From Metaphire vulgaris (taxonomy: Eukaryota; Annelida; Clitellata; Crassiclitellata; Megascolecidae): a DNA stretch of 64,000 nt. The translations under genes were made by a program, and so were the position numbers. The stretch lies in assembly GCA_018105865.1 (NCBI GenBank), contig CM030836.1:2294001-2358000 (forward strand), given 5' to 3'. Position 1 is the stretch's first letter; each line of letters starts with the position of its first letter. Below the pieces are notes generated by a model that did not search any database, was not told the DNA's origin, and worked only from the letters and a program-made list of their open reading frames with translations. Shown in pieces: positions 1-14,753 of this stretch.

Positions 1-215
1 AAATATCAAAATATCAAAACCAAATGCTGTTTTTAAAATATTAAAACAGCAAGATAAAAAGTTGTAATGCTCAGGTTTAGATATTTCATTGGAAAGCAAA
101 AGGGTTTCAATTTAGACTCAATAGCTGAAAATTAGGCCTAAATATATCCAAAAGATTTTTATAGGACTAGAAAAGCTGTTGCTGCTGAAATTCAGTAAAA
201 TACGAAATATGTGTT
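1..215. repeat. Upstream part of the lectin duplication (copy A)
   Basis: This stretch matches about 38250-38459 closely; both contain the same run around 'ggaaagcaaaagggtttc'. It is the 5' flank of the duplicated lectin gene. No gene is seen in it. The similarity stops where a LINE enters copy A at about 216 and resumes at about 978. Confidence 0.8.
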
Positions 216-903
216 CAGTTACCGGCTCGACGAGACACTCTCATTTGCCGGACATATCGGTCAGCTGACCGCGTTGTGTTATTACCAACTACGAAGAATC
301 AAGGAGGTACGGAAATATCTTCCGACAAGCACGACGGCAATGCTTGTTCGGGCAATGGTGTTGCAGAGAATCGATTTTTACAACAGTGTCCTCCTTGGTC
401 TACCTGAAACACAGCTCGGGCGGCTGCAGAGGGTGATGAACGCATCGGTCAGGCTGATATACAGACTCAGAATGATGGAACATGTCACTCCGCTACTGAA
501 AAACGAACTACACTGGCTGAAAGTACCCGAGAGGATTACATACAAGCGGTGTATGCTGTCGTTCCGCGCGCTTCACGACCCAACGTGTCCTGAATACCTT
601 TCCACACTTCTTCACAGACAATCGCTGACGGAAAGATGTCGTCAATTATGTTCGAGCAGCCGTGTTCTTCTCGCGGTTCCACCTCCTGCGAAGACGTCAA
701 AGTTTGGCGAGCGTTCATTTGTAAGGGGAAATCCGCGGCTGTGGAACGCTCTAACGGACGCTGTTACCTCGTCGAACTCCTACAGTACGATCAATTCGCG
801 AAGAATTTGACGACACATCTATTTGCGACTTCTTATCAATGTTAAACATGTACAGCGCCTTTGACTTTGGTAGACGCCATGCGTACGGCGCTATATAAAT
901 TGT

Positions 904-977
<74 letters not shown>
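216..977 (+). mobile_element. 5'-truncated LINE (CR1/L2-like) with (AAT)n tail
   Basis: Codes for the C-terminal part of a LINE reverse transcriptase, including the late block ERSFVRGNPRLWNAL typical of CR1/L2/Jockey-type ORF2 proteins. The frame starts at the truncation and is broken by a shift near 700-760; the C-terminus (FAKNLTTHLFATSY) continues in another frame. The 3' end reads GCGCTATATAAATT and then about 68 bp of (AAT)n. Copy B of the lectin region (near 38455) lacks it, so it inserted after the duplication. The protein is closest to the LINE at 22066-23283. Confidence 0.85.
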
Positions 978-978
<1 letters not shown>

Positions 979-1084
979 GAATTTTATGCATGATTCAATG
1001 AGCTTGCGTTGAATTTTTCATTATTTTGCTTTTAGTCTGCAAAGCAAATTGGCGTTTAGTAAAGGTATTCGAACTTTGAACGTC

Positions 1085-4000
1085 ATGAACAAGTGTAATC
1101 TGTATAGACCTCTGCTGTTTGTGATCGCAGCACAACTGACGACACAATTGATTGTTTCGGCTGAGACAGGTATTGTCGAGTGTTTACAGCAAAGAAAGTA
1201 GATAATGATTAATTAGTTGTCCTCCCTCAGAATTAAAAACTGTTTCATTCATTGTTTATTGCCCAACATTTACAATATATGATCATTTATGGCGTTCGAG
1301 TAAGAAGCTCTCTTTAGTATTGGAATATCACACTGGTAACATTGTAATATAACAAAATAAAAACTCGATAAATAAAACACGATAAAGTAAATATGTAAAC
1401 TTCCATGCATAAGAGGTGTCGTGAAATGTGACTTACCTTCACTTAAACCCATGATAGGTTCAAGTAAATCATGTTCAATATTGTTTTGTTTCCAACTTAA
1501 CAAGTGACAAAGAAGTCGTATTAAATTGATCACCTAACCACGCATTCCATAATTTGTATTAATATGCAGCCTCTTGGAATGAGGCTTAAGTTGATATTGC
1601 TGCCATCGCGAAACCTATGTTAATATTGCTATTTATTTCCAATTGCATAACCTCATCTTATGTGTAAAAATGTTTAAACATTTCATCAGAATCTTCGTAT
1701 TATAAGATGTTTTTGGTGCTTAGTCTTCAGTCTTATTCCAAAATTGCTCACGGCAAACATACCATAGTACAGTAGGCGTCAGAATACTGCCTACTAAGAT
1801 GAAAAGTTTAACTAACATTAGATGCTTAGAACATTGCATAAACAATGAACGACTGAGCTAAAACATCATCTCTAATTCAACTTGATTGCTATGAAAACAA
1901 CGTAAGTTCATACGAGTATAACAGTTGTAATAGACGGTCAATGAAATATCATAAAAGGCAGAAATCAAAATCAGAATATCAACAGAAACTTTGTATAATT
2001 TAGAAAGAGCATCAATGCAATGGACATTACTGTTTCGCATGACAATTTCAGTTTTCGATATATCCAATTAAATTTTCTTCAATGTTAATCCATATCTGTG
2101 AATCTGATGGAGAAAAGTTTCCTCGAAACTAATAACATATTGTACGCAAGAACAATAATCTTCTTGGAAAAGTTTCCAGAAAGCGCTGAATTTGGTTGAA
2201 ATCAATGTCTTCACTTCTTCTTCTTCTTCAGGTGCTCTGTCCAAAGACATGTTCCGTACTTCAGCGTCGCCTCTCCTCTCTATCTTGAGCTTTTATCTTC
2301 ACTTAGACACATCTAAAATACAATGTATTTTCATTGGGTCAAAGTAGAAGTCACGACTGCAGCTGAGAGGAACCTGATCTCCGTGCTTTCCGCTTGCAAA
2401 TTTCTAAAATGTTGGCACGTCATTATTATCTTAGTGATCATGACTGAAGTGGATAGGGCCAATGTAATGCTCCTTAGTCAGGAACTTTCAGAAGCCTTTC
2501 TTTATGATAATACAGTGTTTATTCCGAGAACACTGTGTTTGCACTTAGATGATTTTCGTGATGAACGTTGTCGCGAGAACTGGTTTCCGAGGAACGAAAA
2601 ATGCTTTTTCATCAGCGATGACTACGTAACCTTTTATGAGGCCAATGAGAAATGCAAATCAATGAAGTCAACATTGGCTCCAGTCTATTCCGACGAAGAT
2701 CAATATCTCCTGATATCAGTTCTAGTTGGTGAAAGGTATGTGATCGATGATCGAGCTCGTTATGATTATATGACTCAACTTTTCTTATCCCTGGTTTAAA
2801 ATTTTTTTCCATGCAAGACCTAGAGTATGGTAATAATACAATCAAAAGGTATTAACCATCAATACTATTTATATTCACCACAGCCGACATGAGTGAATTT
2901 ATTATCTTCATAGAAATGTTAATTATTTTAATGTTGAACTATGCGCTATTGCTCGTCACTACTTGTAATCGGTCATCTTCTGTTCGTATCAACTAACAAC
3001 AACTATCTCATCATATGCAGCATAAAATGAGATAAATTATGAATACTGTATGTCTTCTATTTTAATTAAAAGAAATTTTAAATGTTACATACCGACAATT
3101 TAAATTTGACTGCAACATAAAATGAAAATCTCATGTTGCAGCAAAAAATGCCAATCCTATGAAAACTGCGCGGAATTTTGGATCGGCGTGTTTGACGCAG
3201 AGTCACGAAACATATGGACCACTACCAACGGAACATCGATTCCAGAAGAGCAGAGATATTGGACTGTCGGTTATCCAAAAGCGAAAGGGAAATGCGTTCT
3301 CATGAGTATTCGATCTCAGAATCAAGATATCAGAGCTTGGAAAAACGAGAATTGCGCAAGGTCGCTGAAATACGTTTGTACCTGTAAGTAACAAACGACA
3401 ACGAATATTGGAAAGGAAAGTTTAGTCTTATTTCTGAAAGAACAGATTCAATAAGTGATATGAACTGATTAGTAACACGACGTTCAATATTGTCTGTAAC
3501 ATTAGGTTATTATAATGAGATTATTTCCTTCGTTAGTTCAGTGCTTACTGTTGCTGGTGGGCGGTTGAGCACCTCGGGACTCTATGGTGTTATTCACAAT
3601 TGGCAATTGTGCAACGTGGACCCGAAGGATTTAAAAATAAGACGGAGACTTTTCCCCTGTCAACCATCAGATCACGCAGATGTGGGCGCCAAAACATTTG
3701 TTGGCTCCTGCGCCCAGCACTCTCTGCTCGCCACTGACTGTATGCATAAGGTCTAGGAGAGCGCCCCGAGAGGGGAGAGCATCTTGAGAGTAAGAGCATT
3801 TTGAGAGAGGAGAGCACCTTGAGATAGGAGAGCACCTTAAGGCAGGAACACTCTAAATTTGAGCACTTTAGGTGCGGTGCACTAAGATATGGAAAAAGAT
3901 AGGTAAAGTGCGATGCGCTTAGATATTGGGAGGTAGATAGAATGCGGTGCGCTAAAATATAGAAAAAGAGCGTCTCTCGTAGCTATTGAAAAGGCACCGA

Positions 4001-6379
4001 GAGAGGTGCGCAAAGAAATAAGAGGTTCGAGCGTGTATATTAAATCACGGAAGACTTCTTAGCCAAAAAGCTAAGACGGACGTACACGTGCCTTAACATT
4101 GAGACATACACTCTGTAGTGGACCGGGCGAGTGCCTTTCTGACTTTTCAAGGCCACGGGACCTTGAACAACCGGTTCGCCACAGTCTTCAAATTCCGATC
4201 ACATGGGCTAGTAAGAAGGATTTCTACTGCTGTGACAAAAATCCGGCCGGCGGTTAATTCTCGAAAAAGTGATCTTCAAAACATTGAAAAGTCAAAAATG
4301 AGCGAAAGAGAGGGTTCAATAGGTACCCATGTCACAGTATTTTCAATGATCTAGTCGCTGATTGAATTGTAGTGCAGCTACTAAGGTATGCTTGCGTCTT
4401 CCACTGGAATTATTTTATTTAAATGACTGGCAGACAGTATACTTGTGATTGTTGATATTTAATTATGCTCTGTTCATTCTTAATCAGTGCCGCAGAAAAA
4501 ACGAAGAACTACGCCCAGATACCAAATCATGTCCGAAAGGCTGAGATGGATCGATGCCTATTTCAAGTGCAGAGGTTTTGGTCATTCTGCTACATTGGCA
4601 ATAATACTATCAGAAGCAGAAAATATTGTTGTCAACGAACTTATTAAGAATGAGATTGGAAGTAAGTCAAATTGGCAATTTTGTTAACCACTTAAGTCGA
4701 CATCTACACTATTTACTAAGATATTATTTGTTTTCTCATGATAAGTATGTTTAACATCGTTAAATCCTGTTTGGCATATGCTTAAAATATTGAATATTGC
4801 AGAGTGATTTAATAACTGATTATCGAAATTGTTGAATCCATGCATTAATACGTTCATCTAGGCATATAGGCTAATATTATAAGGCTTATTGGCTTATACT
4901 TTGTCACTTTAATTTTTTAATCGAGCACAAATTTTACAATCTTTTGCTATTATCATTTAAAATCGTTTGATCGTATAACCAGAGTTGTACATGGGTTGGG
5001 TTAACCCATGGTTTGGGTTGGATTGGGTTGGGTTGAGTTCAGGTTTTGAAAAAAGTGAAGGGTTGGGTTGGGTTTCATGAGTCTGTACCAGTGTACCTGT
5101 TAACCACATGAAATATAGGTTTTCTGATTACTGTACTGGTAGATTCTTGAATTATGTCGTACGACTGAAGGCGCTATGGCGCCATGTAGGTTGGCCTAGA
5201 TTTCCTCGTAAACAGCGCACTTAATTGTCTGTACATACTAGACCATATTCATGTTGAACACATCACGGTGGCCTCTGTTATTGACTCTTAAAACATTTCT
5301 TGAACCGAGCTCGGCTGGTGGACAGTAGGAATAATAGTAAGCTCTTTTCGTGGAATTTGATCATTCTTGGTGTTATAATTCAGTACATTATACAGTACAC
5401 TCGAAAATGGCAATGGCAAGTGATGTTGAACGTACAGAATAGCTGCAGTAGTGAGTCGAAATAAAGACTTTCTTTATATCCTTGAATGAAGTCCATTTTT
5501 GAAAACTTGTTGTTACTAGACTGTGATGAGGGATTCTATGTTTGGCGCCTATCTACGGCAGTCTGCACATGTTGTTTGTGCCTCGTTTCGCCGTCGTTTC
5601 TCGGCATTTGCTGACGCTCTGTCCATGAATTTTTCGCCGGACATGAGGACTGCTTCTCGTTCGTCGGTTTGTTGAGGAGTTTTAGCCGTCCTCTTCTGTT
5701 TCGCGTCGTTCTGGAAGTATCCAGTCGGCCTCACAGCCTCGGGCTGAACGCCGCCATGTTAGCTATTGTTGCAGCGCTAGGCGGCTGTGATCGACTGCGT
5801 TCTGGACGTCGCTGGATTCTCCATCTACGTGAGGACTGCGTTCCGCTCTTCGGTTTCCGACGTTTCTCGTGCCGTCCTCTACCTTCCACGTCGTCTGGTA
5901 GTTCAAGTCGGTCGCTTTCCGTCGAGTGTGCGCCAATGTCAGTCACTATTAATTTAGGCCTAGTGGCTGCTGCGTGAAAATTCAGCGGATTTACGGCTGA
6001 CTGTCGTTCTGGACGTCGTCAGGTTTTCCATCTTCGTCGGATTTGCCGATTTCTACGACGGAACTATCTTCTTGCGGAAGACCGCTTCTTCAGGAACTCA
6101 CCGAGGGTTACATCTGCGTGGATAATTCCTACTACCAACTGGCGGACTCTTACATCATCTTCCGTTCCTCGTTGGCATGTCAATGGGGCTACAGTTTCTT
6201 TGAAGGACCGCTTCTAAAGGACTCTGCACCGGACTTCTTCACGGCAGCAAAGTTCTTTCCATCATCATAGTGGATTTTAACATCGCCACCTTCTGACCTT
6301 CATTGACACGTCAGCGTTGTCAAAGCGCTTTTGATTTTGGATTTTCAACCATGCGTACAGCGCTATATAAATTGTCCTG

Positions 6380-6432
<53 letters not shown>

Positions 6433-8545
6433 GAAAATTGAACGCTGGATATGCTTCTTCTTCTAGCGAATGCCTTTCTTTCTCAGCCATTCAACGGCAT
6501 CAGTGCCAGTCACTTGTGGAGTCCCTCAGGGTTCGGTCCTTGGGCCACTTCTGTATATACTATATACTACTGATGTTGCACGCTTGTTTGCGCCTTTTAA
6601 TTTTAAAATACATATGTACGCTGATGATATTCAGGCCTATTCGCATTCCAGCCCCACTAATGCGCTGCAGATCACTCGTGAATTTGTTGAAGCCTCTGAC
6701 TTACTTCGTTCATGGATGCACTCAAATCGTCTTTCGTCTGAAAGGTAGATGGAGTGGCACCATAAAGAGAGAGTGCAACCGCTCTCAACACACGACATTC
6801 AACTCAGCAGGATAAGGAAGCCAGTGTAGGACAGACATCACATAATCACTAATGTGATCATGTCTTGTGACACCAGCAATCACCCTGGCTGCCGAACGAA
6901 TCCAGCTAAAACTCAGCTCATCTGGTTTGGTACTCGAGGTCAGCTCTCTAAAATTGATAATCTGTCTATGCAGTCTGCCTTCCCTGACCTCTATTTCTCC
7001 TCTTCTGTCCGTGATCTTGGTATAATTCTTGACTCTGAGTTAACCTTTATGGATCATATTAACTCACTTTGTCGCAGTTGCTTCTATCATCTCCGCCAGC
7101 TTAGAGTGATTCGACGTACACTAGACATGCCATCTGCTTCTACTTTGATTCATACATTTATTTGCTCAAGGCTTGACTACTGTGGTTCACTTTTTGCTGG
7201 TCTTCCATCCGTGCGACTTGATAAACTCCAGATGGTGCTTCGTTCGGCAGCCAGGGTGATTGCTGGTGTCACAAGACATGATCAAATTAGTGATTATATG
7301 ATGCCTGTCCTACACTGGCTGCCTTATCCTGCTCGAGTTGAATGTCGTGTGTTGAGAGCGGTTGCACTCTCTCTTTATGGTGCCACTCCATCTTACCTTT
7401 CAGAGCTACTCCATCCTCTTAGCTCTATCCCTGGTCGGCCATGTCGTCGGTCCACAACCAATGGTCTTCTCAGTGTGCCCAAAGCACGAACCTCCTTGTT
7501 CCTGAAACGAGGTTTTGAATCAGTCGGCCCTATCCTTTGGAATGCTCTTGACTCCAGTATGAGTTGCTTAGTAACTCTTAATTCTATGGCCCTCTTTTTG
7601 AATCGACTTAAAACTTATCTCTTTGTCAATGTGCAGTAATTTGCTATGGGAGCGCTTTTGAGTGATTTTTCAGAAGAGGCGCTATAAAAATATTTTGTTA
7701 CATTACATTACATTACATTACATCAGGTTGAGCCTGATGCAGGGTCTCGAGTCCTCCTTTGAATCTGGTGAGGTGGCAGTCATTGACTAGGTGGTTCATA
7801 GTCTGTCTGATGCCACAAGGGCAATTCGAGTCATCTCTGGCTTCCCGACGGTGAAGCATAGCGGCGCACCGGCCATGGCTTGTTTGATAGCAATTGAGAT
7901 GGACCCAATCATAGCGTACTAGGTCAAAGCCGGGTTGGCGCTTGCAGGGGTCTGTGATGAGGTATTATTTGTTCTTTACCTCAGCAGACTGCCAATTCTG
8001 CTTCCATGAGTCCGGAACAGAGAAGTGCAGTATAGGCGCAGGAAACCAGATTGGATGACGAGACGTCAGACGTTGAGCAGGATGGTCAAAGATGTCCGCG
8101 TGTATTGGAAGGTCTGGTCGGGCATTAATGTGGGCAGTGAGGTTGGATGCTGCGGCTTCACGACGGATAGCTGCCACGGTAAATCCGCGGAATACCGCGG
8201 TGTCACCGCGGTAGTCATTACCGTGCACTCCTCTACTCAAGACTGACAATAGAAGATATTTGATGTGTTTTTGTTTGTATATTTCAAGAAAGCGCTCTAA
8301 ATTGCGAAGATTTTTGGATTGGAGCTCGTACACAAGACTACAGTTGTCAGAAACCCTTCGTTTGGCAAATTCAACATGGTCATGAAATCCAAATGAAATA
8401 CTCAGCCTGGTATCCAACACAGCCAGATTGTACTCAAGGCAACGAAGCCTGTGTTCACATTAGAAAGTCTTTGGGCTACAAATGGAACGATATATCATGT
8501 CATGATTTGTATTGCGCCGTATGTCAATTGCATACGTTGGACTAA
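1085..8545 (+). CDS. Secreted protein with two C-type lectin domains, copy A
   Basis: Five exons with canonical GT/AG ends and matching phases: 1085-1169, 2549-2735, 3142-3383, 4488-4661 and 8289-8545, totalling 945 nt or 314 aa. Exon 1 is a signal peptide (MNKCNLYRPLLFVIAAQ...VSA). Exons 2-3 form lectin domain 1: paired cysteines, WIGVFD for the WIGL motif and WKNENC, but no EPN/QPD motif, so it probably lacks the calcium-sugar site. Exons 4-5 form domain 2, with WIGARTQ, QPD and KWND. QPD plus WND is the family signature of calcium-dependent galactose-type binding. The product is probably a secreted recognition lectin; sugar binding is inferred, not shown. Introns 3 and 4 are filled with repeats. 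The long open frame around exon 2 (2323-2799) is mostly intron; AG at 2547-2548 restores the phase from exon 1. Confidence 0.82.
3572..4385. other. Unassigned insertion in intron 3 of lectin copy A
   Basis: Similarity between the two lectin copies breaks at about 3572 and returns at about 4385. The stretch holds degenerate short repeats such as GAGAGCACCTTGAGA and GTGCGGTGC, and no convincing coding frame. I do not recognise the element. Copy B has entirely different material at the same place. Confidence 0.5.
4980..5530. other. Unassigned repeat, start of the insertion block in intron 4 (copy A)
   Basis: Lectin-copy similarity ends at GTATAAC (4979). The next bases, CAGAGTTGTACATGGGTTGG, look like a hAT-type terminus followed by reiterated GGGTTGGGTT, but no opposite end was found. 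The rest has no coding signal that I can support. Confidence 0.35.
5530..6431 (+). mobile_element. Non-coding element with LINE-type 3' end and (AAT)n tail
   Basis: GC-richer than its surroundings, with internal degenerate repeats around TCTGGACGTCG and CGTCGTCTGG. It ends in CATGCGTACAGCGCTATATA and (AAT)n, the same 3' end as the LINEs at 216 and 22066. No reverse transcriptase is present. This fits a non-autonomous element that borrows a LINE 3' end, or a LINE 5' region joined to its 3' end by deletion. The open frames in it are not convincing. Confidence 0.5.
6432..7722 (+). mobile_element. LINE (CR1/L2-like) reverse transcriptase, rearranged
   Basis: Segment 6470-6740 carries GVPQGSVLGPLLY and MYADDIQ (RT active site); 6901-7639 carries the RT C-terminus through LNRLKTYLF. 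Between them, 6738-6900 is an inverted copy of 7239-7403, dropped between the codons of SNRLSS and NPAKTQ. After the stop, the 3' end has GCGCTATAAAAATA and an (ACATT)n tail. Apart from the inverted block the frame is largely intact. It lies inside intron 4 of lectin copy A. Confidence 0.85.
7723..7976 (-). pseudogene. LINE C-terminal zinc-knuckle fragment
   Basis: Read on the minus strand it gives a stretch including CPCGIRQTMNHLVNDC, a C-x-C...H-x4-C pattern like the C-terminal zinc-binding region of some non-LTR retrotransposon proteins. It is flanked by the tail of the preceding LINE and unassigned intron sequence. Only this fragment remains. The family assignment is by motif alone. Confidence 0.5.
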
Positions 8546-9633
8546 TTCAATGTAACAAATTCAGTAAGCTAATCATGTTTCGAAAATGCGTCAATTCGAC
8601 TGACCAGTACCGATCATATTAAAACTGTGGTCGATTCCATGTTGAGGAATTGTATGGTTCATTATATAAATGCCGGCGAACTAACCAACCAATATAGGCT
8701 AATTAGAGCTTTCGTTTTTCTACTATGCCCCATATTGATAGGGAAATAGTTACGATTCACGAGCTTTCCCATATTTTGGGTACCTGCATGGATACAAATT
8801 TTCAAGCGCTTTTAGGTAAGACATGCATATTATTTAGATAAATTTTTTCTATCAGATTTCTCCAGAATTCAATAAGCTATACCAATATACCGACGTTATC
8901 GGAGTGAACACAATCATGGAATTTCTCTTATTGCGTGTTTTTTCCTTAATTCCAAATAATTTCTTTAAACCTATACTTAATACTATAGCATAGCACTGGT
9001 GCTGACTTTGCTACATGGTAGGCCCTATGTGGTACAGTGTGACTTCCCCGTTGCACGCATCAATTAGCATCTCTTTGGGTAACGTCACTAAGTTCATGTT
9101 GCTGCCAATAAGATGGCAAATGTGTTTAAAAGAGAGGGCCGAGTACTCATGAGTAACTAACATACACGCTCTTCCATTTGTCGCAGGACCAATGTCACCG
9201 GTTAGCGCCACTTGGAGGCGGAGTGTGAACCTTACATGGGAGGGGCCATGACTGTCAAGACAGGGCTTGCGTAATTTCCCTCTATTTAACCCCCGAAAGA
9301 GGTTATGCATAGTATATTGACGCTCATCGTCTTTGATACGGATGCGTCTATAAATAAACGAATTATGCATAGTATACACCACAAGTCAATACCGGCATCG
9401 TTAACCACCCATCACTAGCGCTCCGAAACCGCAGCCTTCTGGAACGAACATGTAAGAGAAACCTCCAGAGAAATTAAAAGAAATGTATAAAGTTTTATAG
9501 GTTCTGAACTTTCTGGACTATATAGGCCTACCCTTGTTTGTTTTAATATTGTTTTAAATATAGCATATCTTTTATTACAATCCTTTATGCGTTATTCAAA
9601 TAATTTTACTTTACTGCAGTAGACAAAGCCTAG
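8546..9633. other. Spacer downstream of lectin copy A, no gene seen
   Basis: AT-rich. ATTAAA occurs about 70 bp after the stop codon and could serve in 3'-end formation. The minus-strand open frame at 9011-9382 has no recognisable domain; I treat it as chance. ATGCATAGTATA occurs twice near 9306 and 9364. Confidence 0.5.
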
Positions 9634-11047
9634 GACCTAGTCCGCATGACCGCCAGAAAAGTTGGAAAAATAAATTCTGGAGTGCCACAAGGATCTATCC
9701 TGGGACCTCTACTCTTTCTTATTTTTATACATGACCTGCCAAATACCTCTCCTCTATTTAAATTTTTATTATTTGCTGATGACACAAATCTAATAGCAAG
9801 TGGTAGTAACCTATTTGAATTAATATCCCAAACAAATACTGATTAATAAAAATATCTTCGTGGCTTAAGTTGAATAATCTCTTTTTTAACATTGACAAAA
9901 CAAATTATATCATTTTTCACTCTAATCGTAAAACTATTCCATTAAACATCCCTAAATTAAAAATAAATGATTCAGAATTATGTCAAAAAACTGAAACTAA
10001 ATTTCTTGGAGTTATGATTGATCAACATCTTAGTTGGAAAAGTCAAAATGATCAAATTGCCTCAAAAATATCCAAGAATATAAACATACTCAAACATATT
10101 TTGAAATTTGTAAGTAAAAAATCTTTGATCAAATTGTACTTTACATTAATTCATCCCTATCTAACTTACTGTAACTTAATATGGAATAAGAATTACAAGT
10201 ACTTAACTCATAAAATACCAATTTTACAAAATAAAACAATTATACTAATAACTTTATCAAATAAATACTCTAATTCTAGCCTCCTCTACAAAAACCTAAG
10301 TATACTGAATGTAGAAAATATTTACAAATACCAAGTAGCAATTTTTATGTATAAATACACCCATAATCTCTTACCTAAGGTATTTTATAATAATGAATAT
10401 TTCAGAACTGTAAAGAATAGAAACATTTACAATGTCAGAAGCTGTAATAACTACTCTGTCCCATTTGCAAGGACAAATACTAAACTCTTTACTAAAAGCA
10501 TTAAAGGACCTCATGTATGGAATAATCTTCCAATGTCGATAAAAAATATAACCGGTTTAACAATTTTCAAGAATAAACTTAAACTAATACTCATTAGTCA
10601 TTACCCAATACTAATTTATTAAGCCAAAATTTTAAATATGAAATTATTAATATATATGCTTTAAAATATCTACCTCTAATTTAACAAATATGCATTATCT
10701 ATGTCTCCTCATTAATTTTACATTATCTATTTCTGCTGTATTCTGTAAGAATTCTGCATTACCTATGTCTACTATTAATATCAATATAGGCCTACCTCAT
10801 ATAATAATACAAATTTATTTTGGTTACTTCTTTTCGGGATTGCCGACCCCTTTAGTAGCCTATTTCTTCCTGTCATTCAAGTATTAATAATATGTATAAA
10901 TTAGTTAAGATTAAAATTATCGTGTTTATTTTTTCAAACTATAATTGAATTTTGAACTGTCTGATCATAAATAACTATCATATGTAATATGTATGTATGA
11001 CGATGAAGAAATAAAATTGAATTGAATTGAAAATTGAATTGAATTGA
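9634..11047 (+). mobile_element. AT-rich LINE with (GAATT)n-type tail
   Basis: 9646-9846 codes [14 protein letters not shown] and FADDTN, the RT catalytic region; 9870-10622 continues in another frame with FLGVMIDQHLSW and, near the end, GPHVWNNLPMSIK, the usual C-terminal block. A frameshift or deletion joins the two near 9845-9870. The codons are far more AT-rich than in the other LINEs here, marking a distinct family. The 3' end runs into GAATT repeats at 11018-11050. It is 5' truncated. Confidence 0.8.
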
Positions 11048-11923
11048 ATTTATGTAAAAAATTAAAATTGTACTCTTCTTGCTTTCGACGCTGCAAAATC
11101 TGTAATAACTGTGTCGAAGTTAATCTTTTTTGACAGCTGCCGTTCAATTGAAAGAATTACTAAACTGGAAAGTCGTGATTCAAAATTAGTCTGACGTCAC
11201 TTTTAAATTTTAGTTTGATTTCAATTAAGCATTTGTATTCTAGCCACTTTGACATTGGGGGATTTAGAAATGATTGGGGGACAAGGTTCTGAGTTTCTAA
11301 AAACCTTGACAAGCAAACAAAGGTTATTTTCCTTTTCAAAATGTGGTGACCAGCAAAAATATAGGTTATTTTTCTCTTAAAATGAGGTTACAAGCAAAAA
11401 AGGTAATCCTTCCTACCTCCCTAATATTTTTTACCCTTCTCAAATGCCCTGGCAAGCAAAAAATGTCATTCTTACATTTTCCCCTCTCCATAAAAATAAA
11501 AGCCCCTCGTCGTCACACTTTTGGGGGGAGATTTTCATCCCCATGCAACACATAAAAAATTTTGGGGGCAATTTTAAAACTCTGAAGGAATTTTCCCCTA
11601 GAGAAGGTCTAGAATAAACAATGCGAGTTCAGCACAAGACGAATAGTGCCAACCGATGTTAATATAAATCAAATTCAAATCAATTCATTTAGAAAGCACA
11701 ACGGCCTATTGAATTACTGATTGAAACGATAAAAGGAATGAGCGATAACAGATTACATTTCAAAATGTAATTATAAAGCCAAAAATAAATTCCAACCAAA
11801 TGAGCGCACCGATATCATCCAGAATATAAAACGTTAATATTAGTGATGAAAATTACAAAATTATCCGGCGCAATAGCGAAAGTTTAAAATTTGAAGCAAA
11901 ATCCAACGACTCGAAATTTGAAT
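11048..11923. other. Spacer with repeat debris, no gene seen
   Basis: Contains a short stretch with GACAAGCAAA/GCAAGCAAAAA repeats and G/C runs (about 11250-11600) resembling the inside of the hAT MITE at 21220. No coding region is supported. Positions 11731-11785 are duplicated in inverted orientation at 12482-12536. Confidence 0.45.
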
Positions 11924-12071
11924 AGTTATAGCAGCGTTGTCCAACCTTCATGCTCTTGCGGGCCGCACAAAAATGTTTAGACCTTTGGCGGGCCAAGCAA
12001 GTTGTAGCACGTAATATTGCATAATTATGATTATATGTACGCCATGCCTATATAAACTATTATAAAATAAG

Positions 12072-12253
12072 CAGAGGCGTCATTTAGGAATGGGGGGCTG
12101 GGAAGGTGTCGTGGCCCCAAGGAAATGAAAAAATAATGTATTAAATAAATAAATAAATGTGAAATGTGCAAAATAATTGGCCAAAAATTGTTAAAAAATT
12201 TGGCAACAAATGTCTTGCCCCGCCCCTAAGAAAAGTGTGAAATGACGCCACTG
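12072..12253. mobile_element. 182-bp hAT MITE
   Basis: Ends CAGAGGCGTCATTT and AAATGACGCCACTG, with a perfect 8-bp TSD AAAATAAG (12064-12071 and 12254-12261). The interior is AT-rich and non-coding. It is nested in the larger hAT element. A degenerate relative lies at about 54408-54655. Confidence 0.9.
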
Positions 12254-12712
12254 AAAATAAGACTATATACGACTGGTTATTTGGTAATTTTTTGTCGGAA
12301 TCTGGTTATTTTTTAAATCTGCGAAAAGTAAAAAAAAATTGCCTGATTTATGCAGTCAGAGTGAGAAAAAAATAAGGAGTTTTTAGTTTTCAGCATGTTG
12401 AAAACTCTTTTTTTGCTTGGAAAAAGCTTACAAGTTTAAAGTTTACCTCTTTACCTTGCTTCAAGACAACGTGACGACCTTTTTTTGGCTTTATAATTAC
12501 ATTTTGAAATGTAATCTGTTATCGCTCATTCCTTTTTTTGCTCGTCAAGACTTTCTGGGGACGTTGTACTGTTAAATTTCCCAAAAATTTTCAGGTTTGT
12601 CGCAATTATTATGAATTTTATCATCTTTTTCGACCTTTTTGGGAACCTGGTTATTTCTGGTTATTTTTAAAGGCAAGATCTGGTTATTTTTCAAAATGTT
12701 CACTGGCAACAC

Positions 12713-14753
<2,041 letters not shown>

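Noticed and set aside
2323..2799. Exon 2 of lectin A as a single 158-codon exon starting at Met2323
   Set aside because: The upstream part has no signal peptide; AG at 2547-2548 joins in phase to the signal-peptide exon, and GT at 2736 joins in phase to exon 3. Copy B agrees.
2737..2799. C-terminal continuation RYVIDDRARYDYM of lectin exon 2
   Set aside because: It follows a good GTATGT donor and would end the dom­ain halfway; the downstream exon completes it in phase.
9011..9382. Minus-strand open frame of 123 codons
   Set aside because: No domain, no conservation evidence, and internal short direct repeats; likely chance.
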